Shown here: piece by piece, positions 48,093 through 57,471 of the stretch
Layout: each line of letters starts with the position of its first letter
How positions within the stretch are numbered: the first letter of the stretch is position 1
NCBI RefSeq assembly: GCF_001544835.2
Contig: NZ_FCNX02000007.1
Span: 1 to 64,000 of the forward strand
Direction: 5' to 3'
Length of the DNA: 64,000 nt
From: Caballeronia fortuita
GTDB taxonomy: Bacteria > Pseudomonadota > Gammaproteobacteria > Burkholderiales > Burkholderiaceae
Made by a program: the position numbers and the translations under genes
The notes under the pieces: generated by a model
Told to the model about the DNA's origin: nothing
Database searches by the model: none
Seen by the model: only the letters and a program-made list of their open reading frames with translations

Positions 48093-50147
48093 TCACTCTT
48101 TCGCCGGCACGCGTTCGAGGTCCGCGAGCCACACCGTCGCCTGGCCGTCGCTCGGCGCGCGCCAGTCGCCGCGCGGCGAAAGCGAACCGCCCGAGCCGAC
48201 CTTCGGCGCATTCGGAATGCACGAGCGCTTGAACTGGCTCGTGCGGAAAAAGCGGTCTAGAAAGATGCGCAGATTCTTGCGGATCTCACCGATGTCGTAT
48301 TGATTGCGCGGGACGTTCGGACCTTCCGGCCACGCGCCCGCATCGCGATCGCGCCACGCGTGCAGCGCGAGGAACGCGACCTTCGTCGGCGCGAAGCCGA
48401 AGCGCAGCGTGTAATACAGATTGAAGTCCTGCAACTCGTACGGCCCGATGACGCTCTCCGTCTTCTGCTCGACGACGCCGCTCGTCTTGCCGGGAATGAG
48501 CTCCGGGCTGATGTCGGTGGAGAGGATGTTTTCGAGCACATCGCTGCCATTGCCGCCGATCTGCCCCGACTCCGCGACCCAGCGCACCAGATGCGTGATC
48601 AGCGTCTTCGGCACGCTCGCGTTGACGTTGTAGTGCGACATGTGATCGCCCACGCCGTAGGTGCACCAGCCGAGTGCGAGCTCGCTTAGATCGCCCGTGC
48701 CGATGACGATCGCGTTGTTGAAGTTGGCGAGCCGGAAGAGATGACTCGTGCGCTCGCCGGCCTGCACGTTCTCGTACGTGATGTCGTATTGCTCGGCGCC
48801 CGTGCTGTGCGGATGACCGATGTCCGCGAGCATCTGCGCGCAACTCGGACGAATGTCGATTTCGCTCGCCGTGCAGCCGACGACTTCCATCAGTTCGCGC
48901 GCCTGCTTGAGCGTGCGGTCACTGGTTGCGAAACCGGGCATCGTATAGGCGAGGATGTTCGAGCGCGGCAGCCCGAGCCGGTCCATCGCTTTCGCGCACA
49001 CGAGCAGTGCATGCGTCGAATCGAGTCCGCCCGATATGCCGATGACCACCTTCGACATTCCCGACGATTGCAGCCGTTGCAGCAACGCCTGCACCTGAAT
49101 GTTGTAGACCTCGTTGCAGCGTTCGTCGCGGCGCGCGGCATCGGCGGGCACGTACGGAAAGCGCGCGACGCGGCGTTCGAGCGGCAGCTTGCCGTCGACG
49201 GGAATCGGCAGCGGAAACTCGATTACGTCGAATTGTGCGACTTCCTCCGCATGCCGATGCGTCGAGCGGCCGAACGTGGTTTGCCGCATGCGCTCGCGCG
49301 AGAGCCGTTCGAGATCGACATCGGCGAAGATGAGATGCGAGCGGTCCGAGAAACGCTCGGATTCCGCGAGCAGCTCGCCGTTCTCGTAGATGAGACCTTG
49401 CCCGTCCCACGCGAGATCGGTCGACGATTCGCCGTTGCCCGCCGACGTGTACAGATAGGCCGCGACACAACGCGCCGACTGCTGCCCGACGAGCTGATGC
49501 CGATACGCCGACTTCCCCACGACGATATTCGACGCCGACAGATTCACGAGCACGGTCGCGCCCGCGAGCGCCGCGAACGACGAAGGCGGAATCGGCACCC
49601 AGACGTCCTCGCAGATCTCGAGGTGGAACCGCAAGAGCGGAAGATTCCTGATCTGGAACAGCAGCGACGCGCCGAACGGCACGTCCTGACCGCATAGCGT
49701 GACGGTGTTCGTGGCGGCGGCATCGGCGGGGCTGAACTGACGCGCTTCGTAGAACTCGCCATAGTTCGGCAGATAACTCTTCGGCACGACACCGCGAATG
49801 AAGCCGCCCGCGACGACGATCGCGCAATTGAAGAGCTTGTGCTCGGCGCGAACCGGCGCGCCGACGATCATCGCGATATCGAGCGTCTTCGATGCGTCGA
49901 CAATGCTTTGCAGCGCGTCTTCGCAGGCATCGAGCAAAGCGCGCTGATGAAAAAGGTCGTCGCAGGTATAGGCGGAGATGCCGAGCTCGGGAAACGCGAC
50001 GAGCACCGCGCCGCGCGCGGCGGCCTCGTTCGCGAGTGCGATCGTCTGCGCCGCGTTGAACGCGGGATCGGCGACCTTGCAGGACGGAACACCGACCGCG
50101 ACGCGCGCGAAGTCGTGGCTATACAGGTTGAAGAAGTTTCTGCTCAT
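48093..50147 (-). CDS. nadE: Glutamine-dependent NAD+ synthetase
   Basis: 684 aa from ATG 50147 ([19 protein letters not shown]); an ATG three codons earlier is possible. N-terminal nitrilase-type glutaminase: Glu in [14 protein letters not shown], Lys in [14 protein letters not shown] and Cys in [11 protein letters not shown]-terminal synthetase: P-loop [14 protein letters not shown]. It makes NAD+ from nicotinate adenine dinucleotide with glutamine as ammonia donor. This is the long form as in M. tuberculosis. It lies between DUF482 and glnB on one strand. Confidence 0.94.
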   Translation of the reverse strand: MSRNFFNLYSHDFARVAVGVPSCKVADPAFNAAQTIALANEAAARGAVLVAFPELGISAYTCDDLFHQRALLDACEDALQSIVDASKTLDIAMIVGAPVRAEHKLFNCAIVVAGGFIRGVVPKSYLPNYGEFYEARQFSPADAAATNTVTLCGQDVPFGASLLFQIRNLPLLRFHLEICEDVWVPIPPSSFAALAGATVLVNLSASNIVVGKSAYRHQLVGQQSARCVAAYLYTSAGNGESSTDLAWDGQGLIYENGELLAESERFSDRSHLIFADVDLERLSRERMRQTTFGRSTHRHAEEVAQFDVIEFPLPIPVDGKLPLERRVARFPYVPADAARRDERCNEVYNIQVQALLQRLQSSGMSKVVIGISGGLDSTHALLVCAKAMDRLGLPRSNILAYTMPGFATSDRTLKQARELMEVVGCTASEIDIRPSCAQMLADIGHPHSTGAEQYDITYENVQAGERTSHLFRLANFNNAIVIGTGDLSELALGWCTYGVGDHMSHYNVNASVPKTLITHLVRWVAESGQIGGNGSDVLENILSTDISPELIPGKTSGVVEQKTESVIGPYELQDFNLYYTLRFGFAPTKVAFLALHAWRDRDAGAWPEGPNVPRNQYDIGEIRKNLRIFLDRFFRTSQFKRSCIPNAPKVGSGGSLSPRGDWRAPSDGQATVWLADLERVPAKE

Positions 50148-50201
50148 GGTCGACATGGATGTGCGCGCGTTGCGGCGAAGAGTCTGATCGATTATCGCAT
50201 C

Positions 50202-51389
50202 TCAGGTTTTCTTCCTGAACGGCGTGTGCGCTTCGAGTTTCTCGATATGCTGATCCATCGCCTGCGTTTCGGCGTCGAGAAACTCGGCGATCGCGTGCGC
50301 GAAACGCCGATCGGCGATCCAGTGCGCGGACCACGTCGGTGTCGGCAACAGTCCGCGCGACATCTTGTGCACGCCCTGCGCGCCGCCTTCGAAGCGCGCG
50401 AGCTTGTGCTCGATGCAATACGCGATGCCCTGCATGTAGCACGTCTCGAAGTGCAGGCCCGAGATGAATTCGCGCGTGCCCCAGTAGCGGCCGTACATCG
50501 TGTCGCCGCCGATCATGTTGAGCGCGCACGCGAGCCGCGCGCCGTCCGCTTCGGCGATGACGAGCAGCATCGACTCGGGCGCATCGGCGTGAATCCGGCC
50601 GAAGAACTCGCGCGAGAGATACGGCGCGTTCCAATGCTCGCGGTACGTGTTGTCGTAGCAGTCGTAGAAGAAGTCGAGCGCGGCTTCGTCGATCTGCGCG
50701 CCGCGCAGCCACGTGTACGAGACGCCCGCGTCCGCCACGCGCCGGCGGTCCTGCTTCACCTTCTTGCGCTTGTCGTGGCTCATCGTCGCGAGGAAGGCGT
50801 CGAAGCTTTCGTAGCCATCGCCGGGCAGGTTCTCCCAGTGGAACTGCACGCCTTCGCGCAGCATGTAGCCCGCGTCGGTGAGCGCCTCGACATCCTGTGC
50901 GTGCGGAAACAGCACATGCAGCGACGACAATTCGAGCCGCCGCGTCAGTTCGATCGCGCCGCGCGCGAGCAGCACGCGATCCTCGTGATGCGCGGCGATG
51001 AGGCGCGGGCCGGTGACCGGCGAGAACGGCACGGCCGACAACGCCTTCGGGTAGTAACGCAGACCGTGACGCTCGAAGGCATCGGCCCAGGCGTGATCGA
51101 ACACGTACTCGCCGCGCGAATGCGACTTGAGATAGAGCGGCATCGCGCCGGCGAACTCGCCGCCGCGCGTCAGAATCAGATGATGCGCGCGCCAGCCAGT
51201 GCGTTTCACCGCGCATTCCGTCTCTTGCAGCGCCGCGAGAAACGCGTGCCGCACGAACGGGTTATCGCCGGCGAGCCGGTTCCAGTCGTCGGCGGCGATG
51301 TCGGCGAGCGCATCGACCACATGAATTTCGACCTCGCGATTCAACAGGCTACCTCGCTGTGAGAAATCGACGAGCGCGCCCGATACCAC
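50202..51389 (-). CDS. DUF482/FemAB-like GNAT-fold protein
   Basis: 395 aa from GTG 51389. A TTG at 51344 with a GAGG-like site upstream would also keep the domain. It matches the peptidogalycan biosynthesis/recognition family: HHLILTRGGEFAGAMPLYLKSHSRGEYVFDHAWADAF, MSHDKRKKVKQDRR and RYWGTREFISGLHFETCYMQGI. Its biochemical role is unknown; by fold it may transfer an acyl or aminoacyl group. It is 54 bp upstream of nadE and probably co-transcribed. Confidence 0.82.
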   Translation of the reverse strand: MVSGALVDFSQRGSLLNREVEIHVVDALADIAADDWNRLAGDNPFVRHAFLAALQETECAVKRTGWRAHHLILTRGGEFAGAMPLYLKSHSRGEYVFDHAWADAFERHGLRYYPKALSAVPFSPVTGPRLIAAHHEDRVLLARGAIELTRRLELSSLHVLFPHAQDVEALTDAGYMLREGVQFHWENLPGDGYESFDAFLATMSHDKRKKVKQDRRRVADAGVSYTWLRGAQIDEAALDFFYDCYDNTYREHWNAPYLSREFFGRIHADAPESMLLVIAEADGARLACALNMIGGDTMYGRYWGTREFISGLHFETCYMQGIAYCIEHKLARFEGGAQGVHKMSRGLLPTPTWSAHWIADRRFAHAIAEFLDAETQAMDQHIEKLEAHTPFRKKT

Positions 51390-51508
51390 GCAATACGCGC
51401 CCGAAAGCGGCTATTCTCGCGCAACTCGCAGCCGCACGCCGAAGCGGACAAAACGTCCGGCGCGGCGCTTTCGGCGATAATGCGCGGCAAATCTTCCATC
51501 GTTCTCTC

Positions 51509-51802
51509 ATGCCCTGGTTTCTGTACCTGATCGAATGCGCCGACGGCAGCCTGTACACGGGCATCGCGACGGACGTCGAGGCGCGCTTCACCGCCCACGC
51601 GAGCGGCAAGGGCGCGCGTTATACGCGGGCGAAGAAACCGTTGCGCGTGCTGGCGTCGTTCGAATTGGCGGGGAGATCGGAGGCGTTGCGCGCTGAGTAT
51701 CGCGTGAAGCAATTGACCGCGCAGCAAAAGCGCGCGTTGATTGCGGGCGAGCGGACATTGGAATCGCTGTTGCCCCAGACGGCAGCGAGCGAGGAAGAAT
51801 GA
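51509..51802 (+). CDS. GIY-YIG domain endonuclease-like protein
   Basis: 97 aa from ATG 51509 (MPWFLYLIECADGSLYTGIATD). The GIY-YIG core is modified to LYLIEC and LYTGI with the catalytic Arg in VEARFTAHASGKGARYTR, as in the YhbQ/UPF0213 group. These small proteins have been linked to DNA repair. It is divergent from DUF482, and the two 5' ends are close (about 120 bp). Confidence 0.88.
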   Translation: MPWFLYLIECADGSLYTGIATDVEARFTAHASGKGARYTRAKKPLRVLASFELAGRSEALRAEYRVKQLTAQQKRALIAGERTLESLLPQTAASEEE

Positions 51803-51838
51803 AAAACGCCGCCGCGCGGGTTGCGTGCGGCGGCGTTT
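51803..51838. terminator. Bidirectional terminator between GIY-YIG gene and ppa
   Basis: A perfect 12-bp stem AAACGCCGCCGC/GCGGCGGCGTTT with an 11-nt loop. Leftward it ends in five T, rightward in three. It starts directly after the GIY-YIG stop and 16 bp beyond the ppa stop. Confidence 0.85.
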
Positions 51839-51854
51839 CGTCGGAGAAAGGCGC

Positions 51855-52382
51855 TTACTTCTTGAAGTTAGCGATACCTTCCGAAATTTCCTTGTGGGCG
51901 GCGTCGATGCCGGCCCAACCCTCGACCTTCACCCACTTGCCCTTTTCGAGCGCCTTGTAGTTCTCGAAGAAGTGCTTGATCTGGTCTTTCAGAAATTCGG
52001 GCACGTCGTCGATCGACTTGATGTTCGCCGTCATCGGGCAAACCTTGTCGTGCGGCACGGCGAGCAGCTTCGCGTCGACGCCCGATTCATCGGTCATCTG
52101 CAACATGCCGAGCGCGCGCGAACGCACGACCGAGCCGGCCAGCAGCGGAAACGGCGTGATGACGAGCACGTCGACCGGGTCGCCGTCGCCGGAGAGCGTC
52201 TGCGGGATGAAGCCGTAGTTGACCGGATAGCGCATGCCGGTGCCGACGAAGCGGTCGACGACGAGCAGGCCCATGTCCTTGTCCGCTTCGTATTTGACCG
52301 GATCGCTCTGCGCGGGAATCTCGATGATGACGTTGAAATCCTGCGGGAGGTCTTTGCCGGGAGGTACGTTGTTGAAGCTCAT
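51855..52382 (-). CDS. ppa: Inorganic pyrophosphatase
   Basis: 175 aa from ATG 52382 (MSFNNVPPGKDLPQDFNVIIEIP) with GAGAG upstream. Family I Mg-dependent enzyme: YEADKDMGLLVVDRFVGTGMRYPVNYGFIPQTLSGDGDPVDVLV contains the DGDPVDV metal motif. Hydrolysis of pyrophosphate drives biosynthesis. The length is normal for the hexameric bacterial type. Confidence 0.96.
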   Translation of the reverse strand: MSFNNVPPGKDLPQDFNVIIEIPAQSDPVKYEADKDMGLLVVDRFVGTGMRYPVNYGFIPQTLSGDGDPVDVLVITPFPLLAGSVVRSRALGMLQMTDESGVDAKLLAVPHDKVCPMTANIKSIDDVPEFLKDQIKHFFENYKALEKGKWVKVEGWAGIDAAHKEISEGIANFKK

Positions 52383-52591
52383 GAGCACTCTCTGGAGAAG
52401 TTGAGGTCGGAGATGGAAGCGCACGGGCGGACGGTGTTGCGCGGCCCGTCGCGTGTGTCGGCGCGTGAATACGTCATTATAGCCAAACGCCTTCTCACGG
52501 CCGGCGGCAGGCGCGTGCCGGTGGATGGCGCGATAATCGAAACACGCAGCGATTCGACTTGCAGACAGAAAACCGATTCAAGGAGACATGC

Positions 52592-54031
52592 ATGGAAGAC
52601 GCGAAACATTTCATCGATAACCGCTGGGTTGCGGCATCGGGCAACGAGACGATTCCCGTCGTCGATCCGTCCGACGGCCAGATCTTTGCGGAGATTGCGC
52701 GCGGCACCGCCGCCGATATCGACCGCGCCGTCGCCGCCGCGCGCGCCGCCTTCGATGGCGCCTGGGGCGCGACGAGCGCCGCCGAGCGCGGGCGCATCCT
52801 GGCGCGACTGTCGATGCTGATCGCCGCGTGCCACGAGGACATCGCGCAGGTCGAGGCGCGCGACACCGGCAAGCCGCTCAAGCAGGCACGCGCCGACGTC
52901 ACCGGCATCGCGCGCTATTTCGAGTTCTACGCGGGCGCCGCCGACAAGCTCCACGGCGAAACCCTGCCCTATCAGCACGGCTACACCGTGCTCACGATCC
53001 GCGAGCCGCACGGCGTCACCGGCCATATCGTGCCGTGGAATTATCCGCTGCAGATCTTCGGGCGCAGCGTGGCCGCCGCGCTCGCCGCCGGCAACGCGTG
53101 CGTGGTGAAGCCGGCGGAGGACGCGTGCCTGTCGCTGTTGCGCATCGCGGAACTGGCGGCGGAAGCCGGTTTGCCCGATGGCGCGCTCAACATCGTCACC
53201 GGTTACGGGCACGAAGCGGGCGCGGCGCTCGCGCGGCATCCGGGCATCGATCACATTTCGTTCACCGGCTCGCCCGCGACGGGCGCCGCCGTCACGAAAA
53301 TGGCCGCCGACAATCACGTTCCCGTCACGCTGGAGCTGGGCGGCAAGTCGCCGCAAATCGTGTTCGCCGATGCCGATTTCGACGCCGCCCTGCCCGTGCT
53401 CGTCGCGGCGATCGTGCAGAACGCCGGACAGACGTGCTCGGCGGGCAGCCGCGTGCTGATCGAGCGCGCGGCGTACGAGCCGCTTCTCGACCGGCTCTCG
53501 GAGGCGTTCGCGGCGCTGAAGGTCGGCCCGAGCACGCTCGATCTCGACTGCGGCCCGCTCATCAGCGCGAAGCAGCAGCAGCGCGTGTGGGACTTCTTAT
53601 CCGATGCGCAGCATGACGGCATTCCGATGGCCGCGCACGGCGAAGTCGTCGGCGATGCGCCCGAAGCGGGCTTCTATCAGGCGCCCACTTTGCTGCGCGA
53701 TGTCCCGCCGACGCATCGGCTTGCGCGCGAGGAAGTCTTCGGTCCGGTGCTCGCCGCCATGCCTTTCGACGACGAAGCCGACGCGCTCCGGCTCGCCAAC
53801 GGCACCGACTACGGCCTCGTCGCCGGCATCTGGACACGCGACGGCGCGCGCCAGATGCGCCTCGCGCGCCGCGTGCGCTCGGGGCAGGTATTCATCAACA
53901 ACTACGGCGCGGGCGGCGGCATCGAATTGCCGTTCGGCGGCGTGAAGCATTCGGGACACGGGCGCGAGAAAGGCTTCGAGGCGCTGTACGGCTTCACGAC
54001 GCTCAAGACCATCGCCATCAAACACGGTTAA
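52592..54031 (+). CDS. NAD(P)-dependent aldehyde dehydrogenase
   Basis: 479 aa from ATG 52592 with AAGGAG 8 nt upstream. Catalytic Glu in VTLELGGKSPQIV, catalytic Cys in NAGQTCSAGSRV, and the oxyanion Asn in HIVPWNYPL. It resembles betaine-aldehyde and aminoaldehyde dehydrogenases. It is the first gene of an operon with an SDR (11 bp) and an MFS transporter, suggesting uptake and oxidation of a small alcohol, sugar acid or aldehyde. The substrate is not shown. Confidence 0.9.
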   Translation: MEDAKHFIDNRWVAASGNETIPVVDPSDGQIFAEIARGTAADIDRAVAAARAAFDGAWGATSAAERGRILARLSMLIAACHEDIAQVEARDTGKPLKQARADVTGIARYFEFYAGAADKLHGETLPYQHGYTVLTIREPHGVTGHIVPWNYPLQIFGRSVAAALAAGNACVVKPAEDACLSLLRIAELAAEAGLPDGALNIVTGYGHEAGAALARHPGIDHISFTGSPATGAAVTKMAADNHVPVTLELGGKSPQIVFADADFDAALPVLVAAIVQNAGQTCSAGSRVLIERAAYEPLLDRLSEAFAALKVGPSTLDLDCGPLISAKQQQRVWDFLSDAQHDGIPMAAHGEVVGDAPEAGFYQAPTLLRDVPPTHRLAREEVFGPVLAAMPFDDEADALRLANGTDYGLVAGIWTRDGARQMRLARRVRSGQVFINNYGAGGGIELPFGGVKHSGHGREKGFEALYGFTTLKTIAIKHG

Positions 54032-54042
54032 CGGGAGACATC

Positions 54043-54819
54043 ATGCGACTGCAAGGCAAGACGGTCATCGTGACGGGCGGCGGCTCGGGATTCGGCGAAG
54101 GCATCGCGAAGACGTTCGCGCGCGAGGGCGCGAATGTCGTCGTCAACGATTTGAACGGGCCGGCCGCGGAGCGCGTGGCGAGCGAGATCGCGCTGGCGTC
54201 GTCGGCGGAAGTGAAGCATGGCCGCGCGATCGCCGTTCAGGGCGACGTGACGAAACGCACCGACTGGCAAACGCTCTTCGATGCCGCGATTCAGGACTTC
54301 GGCAGCGTGCAGATCGTCGTCAACAACGCGGGAACGACGCACCGCAACAAGCCCGTGCTCGACGTAACCGAGGCCGAGTTCGACCGCGTCTATGCGGTGA
54401 ACGTGAAGAGCATCTACTGGAGCGTCGAGCAGTTCGTGCCGTATTTTCGGGAGCAAGGCGGCGGGGCGTTCATCAATGTCGCGTCGACGGCGGGCGTGCG
54501 GCCGCGTCCGGGGCTCGTCTGGTACAACGGCAGCAAGGCGGCGGTCATCATCGCGAGCAAGGCGCTGGCGGTGGAACTGGGCGCGGATCGCATCCGTGTG
54601 AACTGCATCAATCCGGTGATGGGCGAGACCGCCCTGCTCTCGGAGTTCATGGGCATGGAAGACACGCCCGAAAACCGCCGCAAGTTTCTCGCGACGATTC
54701 CGCTCGGCCGACTTTCGACGCCGCAGGACATCGCCAACGCGGCGCTTTATCTCGCCTCCGACGATGCCGAGTTCATCACCGGCGTGGCGCTCGAAGTGGA
54801 CGGCGGACGCTGCGTCTGA
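54043..54819 (+). CDS. SDR-family oxidoreductase
   Basis: 258 aa classical short-chain dehydrogenase. Cofactor motif TGGGSGFGEGIAKTFA at the start; NNAGTTH; catalytic Ser in NVASTAG and Tyr-Lys in WYNGSKAAV. The C-terminal SDDAEFITGVALEVDGGRCV is typical. Asp in VNDLNG suggests NAD preference. It works with the aldehyde dehydrogenase 11 bp upstream, probably to make the aldehyde or to reduce a keto group. Confidence 0.88.
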   Translation: MRLQGKTVIVTGGGSGFGEGIAKTFAREGANVVVNDLNGPAAERVASEIALASSAEVKHGRAIAVQGDVTKRTDWQTLFDAAIQDFGSVQIVVNNAGTTHRNKPVLDVTEAEFDRVYAVNVKSIYWSVEQFVPYFREQGGGAFINVASTAGVRPRPGLVWYNGSKAAVIIASKALAVELGADRIRVNCINPVMGETALLSEFMGMEDTPENRRKFLATIPLGRLSTPQDIANAALYLASDDAEFITGVALEVDGGRCV

Positions 54820-54962
54820 GCGATGCCCGCGCATCCGTGCTTTCCCTAGTAGAAACGGGCGTTTAGCGTCCCGGCAGGCGGGCTAGAATCCTTACGCGTC
54901 TGTAATCGCGCGCGGGCCCATCCGCGCGCGTGGCGCACACAAAAATATAGGAGACACGCCAC

Positions 54963-56279
54963 ATGGCCAGCACCGCCAATCCCATGCCGCGTCCCGGCGC
55001 GGGCACGCCTTCAGCATTCGAGGAAGCGACTTACCGGAAGGTCGTCTGGCGCCTCGCGCCGCTTTTGCTCATTTGTTACGTGGTGGCGTATCTGGACCGC
55101 GTGAACGTCGGCTTCGCCAAACTGCAGATGGCCGCGGATTTGCAACTGTCGGATGCCGTGTATGGTTTCGGCGCGGGCATTTTCTTTTTCGGCTATTTCA
55201 TCTTCGAGATACCGTCGAACATCATCTTGCATCGCGTCGGCGCGCGCGTGTGGATCGCGCGGATCATGATCACGTGGGGCATCATTTCCGCGCTCACGAT
55301 GTTCATCACCACGCCGACGATGTTCTACGTCATGCGCTTTCTGCTCGGCGCGGCGGAAGCGGGCTTTTTCCCCGGCATCATTCTTTATCTGACGTACTGG
55401 TTTCCGGCGCAGCGGCGAGGACGCATCACGACGCTGTTCATGACGGCGATCGCGCTGTCCGGTCTGATCGGCGGGCCGATCAGCGGCTGGATCATGGATG
55501 CGTTTCACATGAAGAACGGCTGGCACGGCTGGCAATGGCTGCTGCTGCTCGAAGGCATTCCGTCGATCGTGGTCGGCATCGTCGTGTTTCTCAAACTGGA
55601 TGACCGCATCGCGAAGGCTTCGTGGCTCACGCACGAAGAACGCGAACTGCTCGAACGTAATATCGCGGCGGACAACGTCGAGAAGGAAGACCTTTCGCTC
55701 GGCAAGATTCTGTCGAGCCCGAAGGTCTGGCTGATGAGCATCATCTACTTCTCGTTCGTGATGGGGCTGTATGGCGTGAGCTTCTGGCTGCCGACGATCA
55801 TCAAGTCGATGGGCATCAAGGATGCGCTGCACGTCGGCCTGCTCTCCGCGATTCCTTACGGCGCGGCGGTGATCGGCATGCTGCTCGCGGCGCGCAGCGC
55901 GGACCGGTCGGGCGAGCGTCGCTGGCATATCGCGATTCCGGCGTTCATCGGTGCGATCGGGCTCGTGTTGTCGGTCGTGTGGGCGTCGAATACGACGCTG
56001 GCGATGCTTGGCCTCACGCTCGCGACGATGGGCATTCTCACGACGCTGCCGCTGTTCTGGAGTCTGCCGACGGCGTTTCTTGCGGGCACGGGCGCGGCGG
56101 CGGGGATCGCGATGATCAACTCGCTTGGGAATCTTGCGGGGTTCTTGAGTCCCTATCTCGTAGGGTGGTTGAAGCAGGTGACGGCTTCCAATGCCAGCGG
56201 GATGTTCATGCTTGCCGGGTTTCTCTTGCTTGGGGCGGTGTTGGTGCTTAGTGTGCCGGGGCGGCTGGTTAATCGGTGA
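54963..56279 (+). CDS. MFS transporter, anion:cation symporter family
   Basis: 438 aa with twelve helices. ACS-family (phthalate/tartrate/glucarate) marks: YLDRVNVGFAKLQMAADLQLSDAVYGFGAGIFFFGYF, then RFLLGAAEAGFFPGIILYLTYWFP. A GGAG site precedes the ATG. It likely imports the substrate of the two dehydrogenases upstream, 143 bp away. The last 60 codons change from C-ending to G- and T-ending codons, at the border of the lower-GC cassette. Confidence 0.87.
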   Translation: MASTANPMPRPGAGTPSAFEEATYRKVVWRLAPLLLICYVVAYLDRVNVGFAKLQMAADLQLSDAVYGFGAGIFFFGYFIFEIPSNIILHRVGARVWIARIMITWGIISALTMFITTPTMFYVMRFLLGAAEAGFFPGIILYLTYWFPAQRRGRITTLFMTAIALSGLIGGPISGWIMDAFHMKNGWHGWQWLLLLEGIPSIVVGIVVFLKLDDRIAKASWLTHEERELLERNIAADNVEKEDLSLGKILSSPKVWLMSIIYFSFVMGLYGVSFWLPTIIKSMGIKDALHVGLLSAIPYGAAVIGMLLAARSADRSGERRWHIAIPAFIGAIGLVLSVVWASNTTLAMLGLTLATMGILTTLPLFWSLPTAFLAGTGAAAGIAMINSLGNLAGFLSPYLVGWLKQVTASNASGMFMLAGFLLLGAVLVLSVPGRLVNR

Positions 56280-56381
56280 TTGGCTTGGCCGCCATGAAAC
56301 TTTCCATCTATGCAAAAGCTGCTTAGCGGAATTCCCTCGTCGGCCCGATGTCCTGCGTCATCGAACATTGCGCCTTCCGAC

Positions 56382-56831
56382 TCAGTTCGCAGGTTTTTCG
56401 CAGCAGCTGTTCGGGCATCCGATGCTTAACTGAACGAATGCCGATCGGCCTTCGGATCCATAACTGACTGGATTGCCGACCGAACCCACTTCGCTCTTGA
56501 TTTCGATTGGCGCAATCGACAGCCCCGAATCCAAAGCGAGCTTAGCCGTTTCTATCGCTCGACGGCGAGCAAGCGCTTCGGGGCCGCCTTCGATGGGCAT
56601 CGCATCTCCGGAAATGGATAGCCACTCCTGAAGTGGATACTTCGCGAGCATTTCAGAAGCCCAGGTATGAAAACGCGCCACGTGCTCGGCTGAAATCTCG
56701 AAGCGATCCTTTTCGAATGGTACTGAAAAGTACTGTGCGGGCCGATTCATGGAACCATTGCACGCAGCAAAAGACTCTGCGCACAGCAACACTAAACTCA
56801 ATGCAACCGCTTTAAGGCAATTTTTCATCAT
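56382..56831 (-). CDS. Small exported protein, candidate immunity partner of the M35 peptidase
   Basis: 149 aa. Residues 1-22 form a signal peptide (LKAVALSLVLLCAESFAAC); a Cys right after could be lipidated, though AESFAAC is a weak lipobox. The middle part (PEALARRRAIETAKLALDSGLSIAPIEIKSEVG) recalls the last helix and strand of an OmpA-like fold. Four further Cys are near the end (GCPNSCCEK has three). The gene overlaps the M35 gene by 20 bp, which implies co-expression. I do not recognise a family; the immunity role is inferred from its place and export. Confidence 0.6.
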   Translation of the reverse strand: MMKNCLKAVALSLVLLCAESFAACNGSMNRPAQYFSVPFEKDRFEISAEHVARFHTWASEMLAKYPLQEWLSISGDAMPIEGGPEALARRRAIETAKLALDSGLSIAPIEIKSEVGSVGNPVSYGSEGRSAFVQLSIGCPNSCCEKPAN

Positions 56832-57471
56832 AGATCACGAAGGCAGCAAGGGAGTCCGCATTCTTTAGGGCAAGTGTCTGGTTGGTTTGCCCCCACAACG
56901 CAAGCGGGGTCGAGATGACGTACCGTGGATCTCCGCTTCCAAAAGTATCGACGAAGTGAGTCACCTCATGGATAAGCGTTGAGACGCGCGAATCTTGGAA
57001 CTCCCTGAAATCCGTCAGGACGTTGCAAAACTGCAGGCCAATCGCAATTCGTCTGTTCTGGATGTTCGGGCTGCAAACGTGCGCCGCCTCCCCATCCAGG
57101 TCGTTTAAGTTGGGTGCACACCCGAGGGCACGGTCTTCGTCGGCGCCTGAACGAATCAGATGAGTCGGCTTCAACTCCGACATGATGCTGCTCACTTTGG
57201 TGAAACCATCTAGAAGATACATTCGCGTGGCCTCGTCATCTCGACCGAACCACTTTCGCATTCGCTCCTTAGTCCTTGCGTCGTTGCGCCGAAGGTCATC
57301 GAGACGCCTGTTCAACAGAATATTCGACCATTCGATCAAGCGCGTCGCCATCTCGCGAAATTCCTTGTTGCTCATATTCGGACATATGCGGTCTGTGCTC
57401 ACATCGATGGTCACGAAGGAGCCCTCGACGGTATTGGTCATTGACCTGTGAATTTCGAAGTACTCACTCAT
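56812..57471 (-). CDS. M35 (Aspzincin / Lys-specific type) metallo-endopeptidase, candidate T6SS effector
   Basis: 219 aa from ATG 57471 with AAAGGA upstream. The zinc site HEVTH is at 168-172 and the third ligand Asp181 is in FGSGDPRYV, the aspzincin pattern. Other family marks are KWFGRDDEATRMYLLDGF (about 73-90), RIAIGLQFC (about 141-149) and NADSLAAF (204-211). No signal peptide is seen, so export would need another system. The ATG overlaps the stop of a broken PAAR frame (TGATG), so the original order was PAAR then peptidase, as in type VI spike-effector pairs. GC is lower than in the surrounding genes. Confidence 0.82.
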   Translation of the reverse strand: MSEYFEIHRSMTNTVEGSFVTIDVSTDRICPNMSNKEFREMATRLIEWSNILLNRRLDDLRRNDARTKERMRKWFGRDDEATRMYLLDGFTKVSSIMSELKPTHLIRSGADEDRALGCAPNLNDLDGEAAHVCSPNIQNRRIAIGLQFCNVLTDFREFQDSRVSTLIHEVTHFVDTFGSGDPRYVISTPLALWGQTNQTLALKNADSLAAFVIYDEKLP

